From assembly GCA_021521415.1 (NCBI GenBank), contig JAIQDT010000059.1, positions 2,790,001-2,854,000 of the forward strand: a stretch of 64,000 nucleotides of DNA. The letters run 5' to 3'. Numbering within the stretch: position 1 is the first letter of the stretch; each line of letters starts with the position of its first letter. Positions 1-10,718 of this stretch are shown here, in pieces. The DNA comes from Bidens hawaiensis. Its lineage: Eukaryota > Streptophyta > Magnoliopsida > Asterales > Asteraceae. Both the position numbers and the translations under genes were made by a program. The notes below the pieces were generated by a model, which had not been told where the DNA came from, did not search any database, and was given only the letters and a program-made list of their open reading frames with translations.

Positions 1-1248
1 CATAATCATCTTATATCCTTTCTTGTTAAACTTTGTTCATCACTTTTATTGTTTTTGATCAATTGTTGAATTGTTTTGCAATTGCTTAAGAGATTGAATT
101 GTTTATGAGTAGAATTGATTGTTGGATGATTATTATGATGATTGGTATGAGTTATATAATGTTTTTATTGAATGCTAGCTGCTGTCCAATTATGATTCTC
201 GGCTAAACTTGTTAGTTCTTCCTAGGAATGATGATAATTGTTAATGTTTGATGAGTTTGTTGGATTGTTTGATTGATAGACGTATAATGTTATTGTACAG
301 TTTGACTTAGACATTCAATAGGTTGTGTTTAAGGGCTGGAAATTTTGGTGATTCATTGCATAAACCCCGTGTGTCGGTTAATTAGTTTTGTGTTGATTGA
401 TCGATGCATTGTTTGATTCTAGACTTTGTGTTTAAGGTTTGTTTGCGGTAGGTACAACTGTAGGGTTTTGTTGCATGAATTTGAGGTCAAAGTACAGCGG
501 TTAGGCACCTTCTTAGAGACCGAGAGGTGATAAGAAGTTAGGGTTGTCTCATTTCCTTTGCATGCTAGAATAAGAATCGCGCGAGAGCGAGTTCGTTTCT
601 TGTCAGGTTTAGGTGTTTTGAGCGACTAGTTGATCTATTTTGGTTTAATTTGAATTTTTCCTCTAACCTTGGTTGTTTAGTATTCATTGCCATTAGGTTC
701 GAGTGTTGGTGAGACCGAGAGGTGAGTCAACATTAGAACACGTTAGCAATTGTTTCCTGGTTTGGTCGTTTTAGTCGATTTTGAGTAGTTTAGGCTTGTT
801 GAGTGAGACCGAGAGGTAATCCAGTGAGCCCGAGCGATCCTTAGTCGTGTCATCTTTAGGGACCGGTGTCTTGAAGTCATTCAATATATTAGCTTGTTAG
901 GCCTACAGTTTGATTCAGACCTAGGTAGACGTTTTTCTCCATCCAAAGTTAACACAGTTAGTTCCCCGTTAAGTTTTATATTTTAGGTAACTTTTGTCAG
1001 TCAGTCTAGTTAGTTCAGTTATGTTAAAAGAATTCAAAAATCAATTAAATATTATTCTTAGGTAGGTTTTGTCTAGGGTTAGTGACCGTTAGCGTCTTAC
1101 GTGTCCACGTGTTCGATACTCGGACTTCCTAGGTCTATACTACCTGCGATCGGTACACTTGCCGGTTGTGTGTGGTTTTAGGATTTTCGTTTTAAATTTA
1201 AAGCTTAATTGTGAGGGTTATTGTTATAGGGTTATCCAACACACATCA
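1..1248 (+). mobile_element. Ty3/gypsy LTR (5' LTR, left ~0.44 kb outside window)
   Basis: The 3' part of a 5' LTR. It ends in CACATCA and is followed two bases later by a tail leading into a tRNA-Asp primer site. It is the reverse complement, with scattered differences, of the minus-strand LTRs at 45843-47527 and 51741-53421. Aligned to those it lacks about 440 bp that would lie left of position 1, giving a full LTR near 1.68 kb. It carries the 13-mer GAGACCGAGAGGT three times (516-528, 711-723, 805-817). No gene is seen in it. Confidence 0.88.
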
Positions 1249-1254
1249 AGTTTT

Positions 1255-1272
1255 TGGCGTCGTTGCCGGGGA
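1255..1272 (+). other. Primer binding site, tRNA-Asp type
   Basis: TGGCGTCGTTGCCGGGGA complements the 3' end of plant tRNA-Asp as I know it, with one mismatch. The intact gypsy at 7754 has TGGCGCC at the same place. It lies just inside the LTR end, as expected for minus-strand priming in Athila/Tat-type gypsy elements. Confidence 0.85.
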
Positions 1273-1380
1273 CACGGTTTTAGGCGTTTTGAGAGCGACT
1301 TGAGTTAGGGCTTACCTTGTGTGCTACTTGTAATTATTTTTGTCTGTTTTGCTTATTTGTAATTCCTTGATCTTTTGAAG

Positions 1381-2354
1381 CAGCTTTACCTTAATATTCC
1401 ATTCTTTGAGGCACTGACTCAGATGCCTAAACATGCGAAGTTCCTTAAGGATATTCTCTCGAATAAGTAGAAGTTAGCTGAGGTCGCTTCTATCCCTTGA
1501 GTGCTAGTTGTTCTGCTGTCTTACAAAGGAAGTTACCAGAGAAGATGGCCGATCCAGGGAGTTTCACAATTCCCTGCATCTTGAGTGATGATACGGTGAT
1601 TCATGTGCTGGCCGACCTTGGGGCCAATATTAATCTTATGCCGTATTCCGTGTACAGCAAGCTGGGCTTAGGTGAATCGAGGCCTAACAGGATGAGTATC
1701 TAGCTTGCTGATCGTTCTGTGAAGTATCCGCGTGGGATTGTGGAGAACATGCTCGTTCGCATTAGTAAGTTCATCTTTCCGGTGGACTTCGTTATTCTTG
1801 ATATGAACGAAGATGATAATGTTCCACTCATTCTGGGCAAACCTTTTCTAGCCACTGCGCATGCGTTGATCGACGTTCGCGAGGGCAAACTGATTCTTCG
1901 AGTCAGGAATGAGAACGTCACGTTTGACATTCGACAGTTACCTAAGCATCCCAAATCGGCTGATGACTCCCTATACTTCATTGATACGATCGTGACTCAT
2001 GTGGGGGAGTTTTCTAGTGACCCTTGTGGAGGCTCCGCCTCAGGCACACAGATTTTAGATAGGGGGACTCCAGAGGTTGAGATGGTCACCTCGACTGAAC
2101 AACCATTTGACGTTGACACTGAGTCGTCCTCCCTTGATTCTGAGTTATCTACCGGAGATCATCGTTTTCGTCAGTTGTATGAGTTGGAGGAGTTACGGGA
2201 CCATACTTACGCGCATTCATATCGTTATAAGCAGCGGGCGAAGGAACTGCAGGATCTTAAGTTGAAGGGTAATAAGCAGTTTAAGTGTGGGGATTCGGTC
2301 TTATTGTATAATTCCCGGTCGAGGTTATTCCTGGGAAAGTTGAAGGGAAAGTAG
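1381..2354 (+). pseudogene. Gypsy polyprotein remnant: protease fused to integrase C-terminus
   Basis: A broken gag-pol remnant. From 1381 the reading resembles the pre-protease segment of the gypsy at 20661 (a motif like PFFEALTQMPKHAK). It has a stop at 1468-1470 and a frameshift near 1497. Protease follows, with ADLGANINLMP and, after an in-frame TAG at 1701-1703, LADRSVKYPRG and a GKPFLATA segment. Near residue 150 of the ORF opening at 1719 the reading jumps to the C-terminal tail of an Athila/Tat-type integrase (LEELRDHTYAHSYRYKQRAK, then GDSVLLYNSRSRLF). Reverse transcriptase, RNase H and the integrase core are missing, so one large internal deletion explains the structure. The reading ends where family 1 copia sequence begins. 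Not functional. Confidence 0.82.
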
Positions 2355-3329
2355 TTCGAGCATACTTGTGTGCTAGACTCTTAATTTTGTGTGTTCGAGT
2401 ATAAACATAGGAATGATAGAATCTGCTAAGGCTTTTGCGTGATTGTACTTCGAGCACAACAGGTTGTAGTAATCTAAGTCATTCGAGCATAGGTTACAAC
2501 ACTGCTAAGAGGAGTTGCATCACGAGCATATGTTTTGTCATGATAGGTTTCTAAGTGATGTCGAGCATGATGCTTAGTCGAGTAAGGTTAAGAAATAAGT
2601 GTGTCTCGAGTATACATGACTGAGTAAATTTTGTTAAGTGCCTTCGAGCACAATGCAGGTCACGAGCACGCAATTATACTCATTGAATCCCTACACTGTC
2701 GGGTATGACCCAATACTCGAGCATGAGATGTGTAACAATTGGCAAAGGTATCGAGCACAAGTTTATTCGAGCAAACTATCTCGAGTATACTAGTGCTTGG
2801 GCATTATAAACAAGTACGTCGAGCATGGATTGTACTGTCTTCGAGTACAATGGGATACAACTATTCTTTTGACTGTATGCTCGAGCATGGAAGGTAAAGT
2901 AAATTTGAATTAAATGACAACTGTCTGCACTAGACGACAAAAACAGTACTGTACTACCCAAACGTTAAGTATAAAATGGGGACTTAGAAACTTTTTCACA
3001 CATTTCATTTCCCTCTGTCAAACCTAATTGCAAAAACCTCTTGCTCGTGTATCCCCTGTTTACTCGAATCTTCAATTATTGCTTGATTATACTACGAACT
3101 TAGCCATTAGCTCTGTTTCGACTTTGGAAGATATCGATACTAATTTATCATATCGCTGATTTTGGAATTAGGGTTCTTAATTGATTACTCTTACTAATTG
3201 TTTACTTGTTTGTACAGGTACGCATATTACTACGGAACAGGTTACTGAAGACGCTACTCTTCTCTAACTATCATCGATTATTGTTTATGCATCTATGTAT
3301 ACTGACTATTCTTTTCTCTTGCAGAACTG
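2355..3329 (+). promoter_or_regulatory. Putative internal promoter and leader of family 1 accessory ORF
   Basis: Non-coding sequence ahead of the family 1 accessory ORF. A dense CGAG(C/T)A array (2357-2886) is followed by TATAAAAT at 2970-2977, a pyrimidine-rich leader, then a sequence like TTTTCTCTTGCAG ending six bases before the ATG at 3330. The same order occurs in the minus-strand copy (63450-64000), with TATAAAAG at 63802-63808. Conservation of TATA box, leader and acceptor in two copies suggests the ORF is transcribed from its own promoter and spliced in the 5' UTR. That is inference; a second acceptor-like site (GTACAG) lies near 3219. Confidence 0.6.
2356..2886 (+). repeat. Dispersed CGAG(C/T)A motif array
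   Basis: I count 17 occurrences of CGAGCA or CGAGTA in about 530 bp, usually preceded by T and all on the plus strand, at irregular spacing averaging about 33 bp. Random sequence would give less than one. The same word fills the LTRs of this family (26342-27381, 49670-50744, 56485-57516, 62022-63052) and the matching region at the right edge of the window. The sequence between the words is not itself tandemly repeated. Confidence 0.85.
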
Positions 3330-6137
3330 ATGGCGATGAAATTCGAAAAGAAGCATAACATGTGTGCCCAGTTGGAGGTAGATAATGACAACAGGGAATT
3401 GGAGCTCATGATAATTTCCTAAATTCCAACCTGAGGGTAGCTTTGACAGAAAGTCCAACAATTTACAAGAATCATATTATAGACTTTTGGGGCTCAGCTA
3501 CATATGTGGATGATGTTAATGGGAAGAGGATTGAGGCCTCTGTACTAAATCATGATATTGAAGTTACTGAAGCTTCAATTAGAGCAGCACTGAACTTGAA
3601 TGATAATCATGAAGAACAACCATCATACTCTACCCCAAGACTGTTGAGAGTATTTCAAGAAACCATGGGTTACCAGGGGGAAGTTAAAGAAGGACAATTT
3701 CAAAAAGGAAGCTTTACTTTGATTTACAGATTCCTCATTCATCATGTCATTCAGTCCCTTTCTCCAAGGAGAGGGACTTGGACTTTACTGAGCAGGGAAC
3801 TTGCCACTCTAACTGTAGCCATTTTGTACCAGCAACCATTTAATGTTTCAAGACTAATCTTCAATGGTTTAGTTTCCAATGCTGAGAAGGCTATAAACCA
3901 ACGATTCCTGATGTATCAGATATTTTTACAGCTCCCCATTAATAGGTCTTTACAGAACCTACGACAGACAGGAGAGGTACTGAGGTTACAAGACCCGAAC
4001 ATTTGTCAAAGGATGAAGGACGCCAAAAACAAATTCATTGACAATTCTGATTGGGATGTTCTTCCATGGCTGCTTGTTCCTGCCTTAGGTGCCATTAATG
4101 TACCTCGCACTCTAGGCAATAGTGATGATGAAGATGATGATGAAAGTGAGGATGATCTGAATGAAGGAGGTAATGATGGTCTGGATGATGATGATAATCC
4201 TGAAGATGGTGATGATAATCAAGGTGATGATGCCGGTAATGAGCCTGTTAATGAACAAATTGCTCATGAGGAAGAAGATGTGGAGATTGTGGGTGGAAAT
4301 GCTGAGGTGACTACTTCTGTTAATGATACTATTGGCAATGAGATGACTATATTTACGAGTGCTGAGTCTGATGTTACATGGAGAATCAAGAAGGTGATAA
4401 AGGACCAGAAGTTGAAGTAACTGACTAGGTTGATGAACCAGTTGTGGGTCCTAGCAACACGGCAACTGAGCAGATAGATGATGATGACTTTATAGCCTTT
4501 GTGATTTCAAATGTTGCTGGCACCATTCAGAAAATCACTCCACCAGATTCACCAACCCCTGCAGAACACAATGATGATGGTGACTCTTTTGAGTCTAAAA
4601 CCGCTCATGACCATATCCCTTCCTCCCCTGCCACAACAGAACCTGGAATGTCCGAACCTGAACAATTTCAAGAGACACACATTCCTTCCCCACCTACATC
4701 ACCTATCCAAGAACCAATCATTTCATCTCCACCTGTGTCACCACCAGCCAAAACTATTCAAGATACACATATTCCCACACCACCAACCTCATTTATACAA
4801 GGACCAATGCCTACTGACATAGCTTAAATTTCCCAACCAATACATACAGAACCTGAACCATACAAATTACCCTCACCAGAAACCTCTTCATCTGAACCAC
4901 TATCAGAACCAGCCATTAAACCAACTCAAGAAACACCACCATCCAGCCCAAACATATATGACCTTATCAAAGAAAATGCAGACCTGGAGCTTGAGAATAC
5001 CTTGTTGAAGGAGAAGAATGCAGTTTTGGAGGTCAAGAACAAGGCACTTGAGACTGCCCTGCATGAAGCTCTATTGAAAATTCAAACCCTGGGGCACTCT
5101 GAGGTTGAGAAGACCTCAGATGCACCAAAACAGGGGGGGAGAATCCTGAAGAGGCAGGTGGCTTGAGATTAATAGAAGACTTATATGCTAGCTCAGGTGA
5201 TGAAGCTGAAGTTGGTGGAACATCTGAAAAAGCTCCTGAAATTATAAATCAAGAATTTGTTGAAGGAGATGATAGGGTTGAGGGGGAGTCAGGTGAAAAG
5301 GAGAATGAAGCTGAAGAAGAGACCCCTGAACAAATTGCCCAAAGAAAATTAAAAGGCAAAGGGGTGGCTCTGACTGATGAAGATCTTCATCCAAAGGCAA
5401 CTCATAAAGAAACATCCGGTGATGAGATCTTGGCGAAGGATAATATAGAAGATCCTGATATTGCAGAAGTGGAGCCAGTCAATACAGTGATACAAATGAT
5501 AAATCAAGAAAGACAGAGAGTGTTTGTTGAGGAAGAAGAAGAAATAGATCAAGAAGTGCTTGAAGCACTAATGGAGATGAGAAAGAAGGAAGCAGAAGAA
5601 GAGAGATTGAGAAAGGAAGCAGATGATGCTATTAGGGCAGCATTGGAGTCATTAGAAGCAACACATACTGATCAACAAACTCCAATTGCACAATCTAATG
5701 ATGAATCTGAGCCCTTACAAATCTGCACATGAGCTTGAAAAGCCTGAAAATGAACCATCAAAAGAACAAGAGCTTGGTTTAGGTCCATTAAATCAAGCAA
5801 AAAATGAGGATGAAACAATTGAAATATCTGTAGCTCAATGGTGAAGCTGGTAATAATGAGAACTCTCACAGATGTCCTGAATAAACCAGAAGGACATCAT
5901 CCTGAAATTGTATCAGCTGCCAAAAAGGCTCAAAAAGATTTTATTAATCTAAGCAGTGGTGTGCAATCTAAACCAAGAGTAGAAGAGGCGGTTGAAACAG
6001 CTGAACATATCATTCATGAAGTTACTGAAGAGGATGAAGATACTCATGTCAAGGAACCGATTGTTGAAGAAATTGTTGATGAAGAGCCAGCAACTCAAAC
6101 AACTCAGCCAATAATTACAGAAATTGTTGATGAAGAA
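3330..6137 (+). pseudogene. Family 1 copia accessory ORF, 5' part (broken)
   Basis: An accessory protein in the 'env-like' position of a Sirevirus-type Ty1/copia element, upstream of the 3' LTR. The start is ATG 3330, just after an acceptor-like CAG; a frameshift near 3430 separates it from the long reading at 3443-4420. The N-terminal ~220 residues form a conserved globular domain (ESPTIYKNHIIDFWGSATYV, then FLIHHVIQSLSPRRGTW, then PFNVSRLIFNGLVSNAEK), homologous to the copies at 63371, 55451 and 16221. After it come an Asp/Asn-rich acidic tract, a Pro/Ser/Thr-rich tract and a Glu-rich, coiled-coil-like tract. Several stops and frameshifts (near 4420, 4827, 5160, 5732) make it a pseudogene. 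It is interrupted at 6137 by the gypsy element and resumes at 24962. I know no function; similar proteins are widespread in Asteraceae annotations. Confidence 0.75.
6133..6137. repeat. Target site duplication AAGAA, left copy
   Basis: AAGAA directly left of the LTR start TGATATAAGG, matched by AAGAA at 24957-24961 directly right of the other LTR. Removing one copy with the element puts the two halves of the accessory ORF back in one reading frame. Confidence 0.95.
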
Positions 6138-7747
6138 TGATATAAGGCCAAATATATATAAATCTCTTTTATATTTTAATTAATATTTTATTAGTTTTTG
6201 TTTGGTTTTTATTAGAATTTGGATACTACTAATATATTTGAATAATGTAGGTTTCGGGACTTGTTTGTGGTTAAAAAGGGCGAAAAAAAAGCTAAAACAA
6301 ACCAAACCGGTGAACCGAAGCATCAGAATTGACCCAGACCACATTAGAATTGAACCGGACCGCATCAGGAAACGAACCGGACCGGTCAGCCAATCCTAGC
6401 CCACGGCGCCGCGAGACCGGGAGGTAAAAAGCCACCGTGTGGCGCTCCGGGGACCCACATTCTCGAATTTTATCAGTATTGGGCCCACGAAACCTATATA
6501 AACACCCCTAAACTTAATCCTGAGCATACCCTGCGAACCAGAGCCGAATTTGGAGTTTCTTGGAGCTTAGGATTGCAATATTTTGCGGGTTTGAAGGCAA
6601 GGAATCAGCCGGTGAAGTGCCAATCGATCAAGAATGAAGACCACGAGTTTTATCGCCTTTAATCTTTCGTTTCTTTTATTTTTCACCATGAATTCCTTTA
6701 TTATTGTTTTTTTTATTTTACCATGCTAGGCTAAACTTTATAGACTGCCTAGGCTTATTATGAACCTTTGTTGACGTTTGATTTTGACTTGAGATCTATT
6801 TATCGTTATGGTTTTACGATTTAGTAAAAGGTTTAATTATATTAAATTGATGCGTGTGGATATTTAGGATTGTTTGATTAATTGCTATTATTGCATAGTT
6901 GCCTTGATTATTGTTTGTCATTATGACAGGTTGCTATTAGGTTATCTACTTTGTGTTTTTTACTATTTTATGATTGATTCGCGATTAGATCATAGGAATA
7001 ATAATTATTAATTAAATAAGCCTAAGTGTGCTGCTGACCTAAATCTGTAAAGTGCTATGTTATTGATAGGTCTTTGTTGATCAGGATTGCTAGATTTAGT
7101 TCTTCGTAAGGAGTCCGTCTAAGTTTGATCGGTTAACTTTGTCTATCGAATCAATTAAATATATTAAACTGCCTTTTATTTTCGCGCTGTAAGGTAGGAT
7201 TTCGTATAAAGAAACTAAGTCATAATTAATTAGGTGATCGTAAGGAGACTTGATTTTAAATACTGGTGTGCGTTAAAACTTATTAGAAACCCATAGGTGT
7301 CTCTTGAGAAGGGTCAGGGGTCCTGTTCGGGTTTTCTCTTAGGTGTCTATTTTACCGATCCCGGTCCATAACTAAATATTTTCCCGATTAATTAACAACT
7401 TAAACTTAGGGGATTCTAGCCTAGGTAGTTTTCTCATCATCAACTTATTTACTCAAACTTGTGTTTTTGTTTATTTTACTTGTTTTCCTTAATTGGTTTT
7501 AATTTAGTATTTTAAACAAAACCCCCCTTTTTAATAAACAAATAGTCGTGTTAGTATTAGTTAAGTCTAATTAGCTAGTTTACGTAATTTAAAGAGTCTT
7601 GTGGGTTCGATATCCGGATTTACTTAGCTGTACTATATTTGACCGGTTCACTTGCCGGTTAGTGGTTTTAGTTAAGTTAAAGAGTCTAGAATTTATTATT
7701 TAGTGTCTAGATTAGCGTGTTTTTATTAGACTACTTTTAGCACATCA
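6138..7747 (+). mobile_element. 5' LTR of gypsy element
   Basis: Starts TGATATAAGG and ends CACATCA; 1610 bp. It lacks most of the ~21-bp minisatellite units present in its partner (23450-23570) and has a 13-bp indel near 6200. A candidate TATA motif, CCTATATAAACACC, lies near 6490. Otherwise it is colinear with the 3' LTR. Confidence 0.93.
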
Positions 7748-7753
7748 AGTTTT

Positions 7754-7771
7754 TGGCGCCGTTGCCGGGGA
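7754..7771 (+). other. Primer binding site, tRNA-Asp
   Basis: TGGCGCCGTTGCCGGGGA, six bases inside the LTR end, complements the 3' end of plant tRNA-Asp without mismatch as I know that tRNA. Confidence 0.9.
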
Positions 7772-7973
7772 CTCTTGGAGATTGCGTTATTAGCATTGAT
7801 TAGATTTGTCTGCTACATACGTGCTAGTTGTTTTGTTTTGTTTTGTCTTTGAGTCCTAGGATTCTAATTAATTTTAGTTTTATTTTAAGTCTAGTTTATT
7901 TTATTTATTCTTAGTTTTTATTTTCGTATTTGCATAGAGTCTATTGATTTGGTCTTGTGTGTTTTTCAGGTTT

Positions 7974-8856
7974 ATGCCACATCTTCGTTCACAAGGACCC
8001 CCTCCGTAAAAGTTAGAAGCCAGTTCGTCATCACCGATCATCATAGATTCTCCACCGAAGTCATCACCACATAGTTCACTGCCCTAGAAGCCCCAGAACC
8101 ATTCCCGATATTCAAATGGCTGACAACCGAACCGTTTACGAACAAGCTTTCGAGGGTTTCACCGGAGATCACTCGCCCATCATCACCCCTGTAATCGATA
8201 ACGCTAATTCCTGGCAGATTCCATCTTACATCATAACCAATCTCATCCAGAGTAATCTATTCGATGGCTGTGACGAGGAAGACGCACCAGCCCACATCAA
8301 CCGTCTCACCCTTGTGCTCAGAACGTTCAATCTACTTGGTGCTAATGAAGATGCCATTTTCCTCTATTTGTTACCGTTTCACTTGCGGGTCGGGCTTCCA
8401 CTTGGCTCAGTTCACAACCTGTTGGAGCATTCACTACTTGGGAGGCGTTGCGTACCGCTTTCTTGAAGAAATACTTCCCGCCTGCCAAAGCATCTCGTCT
8501 CCATGATCAAATTCACTTTTTCCATATGGAGCCGGACGAGCCGTACTATCAAGCTTGGGAGTGCTTTCAGGGTTTACTGGCTCGTTGTTCACAGCATGGT
8601 CTTACTCCGTGGGCCCTTGTTGAGAAGTTTTACAATGGGTTGACATATGAGACACAAGCTTGTTTCGACACTGCTGCTGGAGGTAATTTAATGGATAAGA
8701 AAAGTGTAGTAAAGTGTAATGAGTTATTTGAGAGTTTTGCCCAGTCCGAGTTTGCTAAAAAGCCACGTAACAGGAATTCAAATCCCGTCACTAGTACACC
8801 CTCATCCGTCCGAGGTGTGCACCAGGTTAATCTGGATACTAGTGTGGCTGCTGCCT
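7974..8856 (+). pseudogene. Gypsy gag, N-terminal part (broken)
   Basis: Retrotransposon gag (capsid-like) opening at ATG 7974 (MPHLRSQGPPP, then a stop). The reading from 8116 contains MADNRTVYEQAFEGF and NLFDGCDEEDAPAHI. A frameshift near 8390 moves it to the frame with TAFLKKYFPPAKASRLHDQI, WECFQGLLARCSQHGL and FYNGLTYETQ, the conserved core of plant gypsy gag. The reading is cut at 8856 inside LDTSVAAAL by the copia block and resumes near 19829 with LTSEIKNLKAKKDKC. It cannot make a full gag because of the frameshift, stops and insertion. Confidence 0.85.
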
Positions 8857-9118
8857 TGTTGATACATGTTTTGTCCGTCTCGATCTTTATTGGTATTGAT
8901 AATGTAATAGTTTAATAGTATAGGGGTTTTTAATGTAAATTTGAAAAACATATAAAATCCAAAAAATATTGTGTTTTCAGTTTGTACAGAGAAATTTAAA
9001 ATCTCCAAAACCATTCAAATATTAAAATTTTCAAATTTATATTAAAAACCCCTATACTATTAAACTATTACATTATCAATACCAATAAAGACCGAGACGG
9101 ACAAAACATGTATCAACA
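8857..9118. repeat. Inverted repeat of two LTR starts around a spacer copy
   Basis: The left arm 8857-8943 starts TGTTGATACATG. The right arm 9032-9118 is its reverse complement, ending CATGTATCAACA, with about two mismatches over 87 bp by my alignment. The loop (8945-9031) is a third copy of the sequence found after the copia pol stop (19755-19828) and, inverted, at 18644-18730. A single strand would fold into a long hairpin. Confidence 0.85.
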
Positions 9119-9133
9119 AACTCCCCCTCGCCT
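9119..9133 (-). other. Polypurine tract of family 3 copia
   Basis: On the minus strand CGAGGCGAGGGGGAGTT sits directly before the LTR start TGTTGATAC and just after the accessory ORF, the usual position of the plus-strand primer. Confidence 0.6.
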
Positions 9134-9141
9134 CGAGCTCT

Positions 9142-10702
9142 TTATCTTTTATCTCTCGAACATCTTGGTCTTCCAGTCAACACAACTATGAATCTTGTAT
9201 GCGTAACAGACTCTAACAACCTTCTGAAACTGCATAGCAAGCTCGTAGTCACATACGTTAGAAACCTGATCTGACTTGTAAATAACGCATCATTGTCAGA
9301 CTCAGATAAATTAACCAGCCACATCGGATCAATTACTCGTATCGTCTTCGTGTTTGAACCATGACCGAATACAATAACTGATTCACCTGTATGATTGTCG
9401 TAGTACCAATAATTAAACGAGGTGAATAGACTCTGAGGAAAAATCTTCATTGGAACCCTCTTCATCGTCTTTGGCCGCTTCACTTGCAATATCATCTTTC
9501 TCTAGCCTGTGTGTGTATCAATCTCATCAATGTACTTATGAGTCGGCACCCGCGGCTTGAAGAACTTGAAATCGAAACGGGTTTCATGTAATAACTTCTT
9601 ATAGAACCACCCAGCCCACTTATTGTTCCCACAGTTCACGAACGGTCGGTTAGCTAGAATTCTCACATCCCATCTAGGCATAGATAAAATATCGTGTGGG
9701 CGCTTGAAGTAATAAATACCGTGTTCCCATTTCATGATGTATACTTTAAGCTCAGAATCAAACTGCCATGCGATCAAATCACCCTTCACATCTTTCACTG
9801 GCTTGTACTTTTTCATCTGGTATGCCGATGCTCGAGCCTTTACCACTTTGACTTCCTCCCGTTCATGATAACGAAAGGTCTTGATCATCTTATTCATCTT
9901 CGTTACATTTTGCTCAAACGTACCATCCAAACCACGTTTGCGCTTTTTCTCTGTTACTGAGACGTGACTTGTTTCAGCAGCTTTCCATTTTTCTTTCTCT
10001 TTTTGTAATCTACGTTCTGCTGCATCATAATGCTCAGTAGTGAAAAACGGAATACCTGAGTCGTTGTTGTTGTTGTCGGTGTAAAACTTAGGATACTCCT
10101 CAGCAGTAACGTCTTTGACCTCTACCTCATCAAAATCAGGCACATTCCCTTGTGGAATGCCTGTATTAGTACTTTCCTCTATTTCAACATCCACGTCCAC
10201 ACTCTTTCCCAACACATCCACCTCTTCTTCATTTAGATCTAGAAGTAAGGCAATTTGTTCTTTTATTAATGAATGATCAACAAATTCACCTTCTTCGATC
10301 TCGTCCGCATTCACCACACTATACACTATTCCATTCATTTCCACAAATAAAATCATGTTTGCTGGAATGACATCAATCGGTTTAGCTCTTGTGTAATCCT
10401 TGTATGGCACAATATGCAACTGACTATCTCCAGATCCACCAACAGTATTCGCATCAGTCTTATTACCTGCCGACGGTGCAGAACTGCCGCCCGGTTGCTG
10501 ATCTACTCCACCACCTACTCCATCCTGATCATCTTCATTGTTCTTTAACTTCTTTAACTCATCTGCTTTACACATCAACTGAAGAATGATCTCATCCTGC
10601 TTACCCAATCTCTCCCCATAAGCAGCAACAAGGGCTTTTAGTTCCCTATTTTCTCGTTGAATAAACATAATATGTCTAAACATATTCCGCTGCTCTGCCC
10701 GC
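9142..10702 (-). pseudogene. Family 3 accessory ORF, C-terminal part
   Basis: The downstream half of the family 3 accessory ORF. It begins MRAEQRNMFRHIMFIQRENR, a coiled-coil-like stretch, and passes through a Gly/Asn-rich linker and an acidic segment (DLNEEEVDVLG). Then comes a basic and aromatic C-terminal domain (ILANRPFVNCGNNKWAGWFY, then FNYWYYDNHTGES and IRVIDPMWLVNLSESD). One in-frame TAG at 9502-9504 interrupts it; the same frame continues to the stop at 9142. The first residues of the open stretch to its right are read from the inserted LTR and are not part of the protein. Joined at the LTR insertion site to 14767-16221 it makes one reading of about 1006 codons with three stops. Function unknown. 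Confidence 0.72.
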
Positions 10703-10707
10703 ATCTG
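10703..10707. repeat. Target site duplication ATCTG, left copy
   Basis: ATCTG directly left of the LTR terminus TGTCACACC; the partner is 14762-14766. LTR plus duplication is 4059 bp, a multiple of three, so the accessory ORF frame is the same on both sides. Confidence 0.85.
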
Positions 10708-10718
10708 TGTCACACCCC

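Noticed and set aside
2356..2886. CRISPR-like spaced short repeats
   Set aside because: The repeated word is only six to seven bases, spacing is irregular, and the context is a plant retrotransposon.
7754..7771. tRNA gene
   Set aside because: Only the 18 bases complementary to a tRNA 3' end are present, right after an LTR: a primer site.
8857..9118. Terminal inverted repeats of a DNA transposon
   Set aside because: The arms begin at an LTR start next to a polypurine tract and accessory ORF of a copia element, and there is no flanking duplication.
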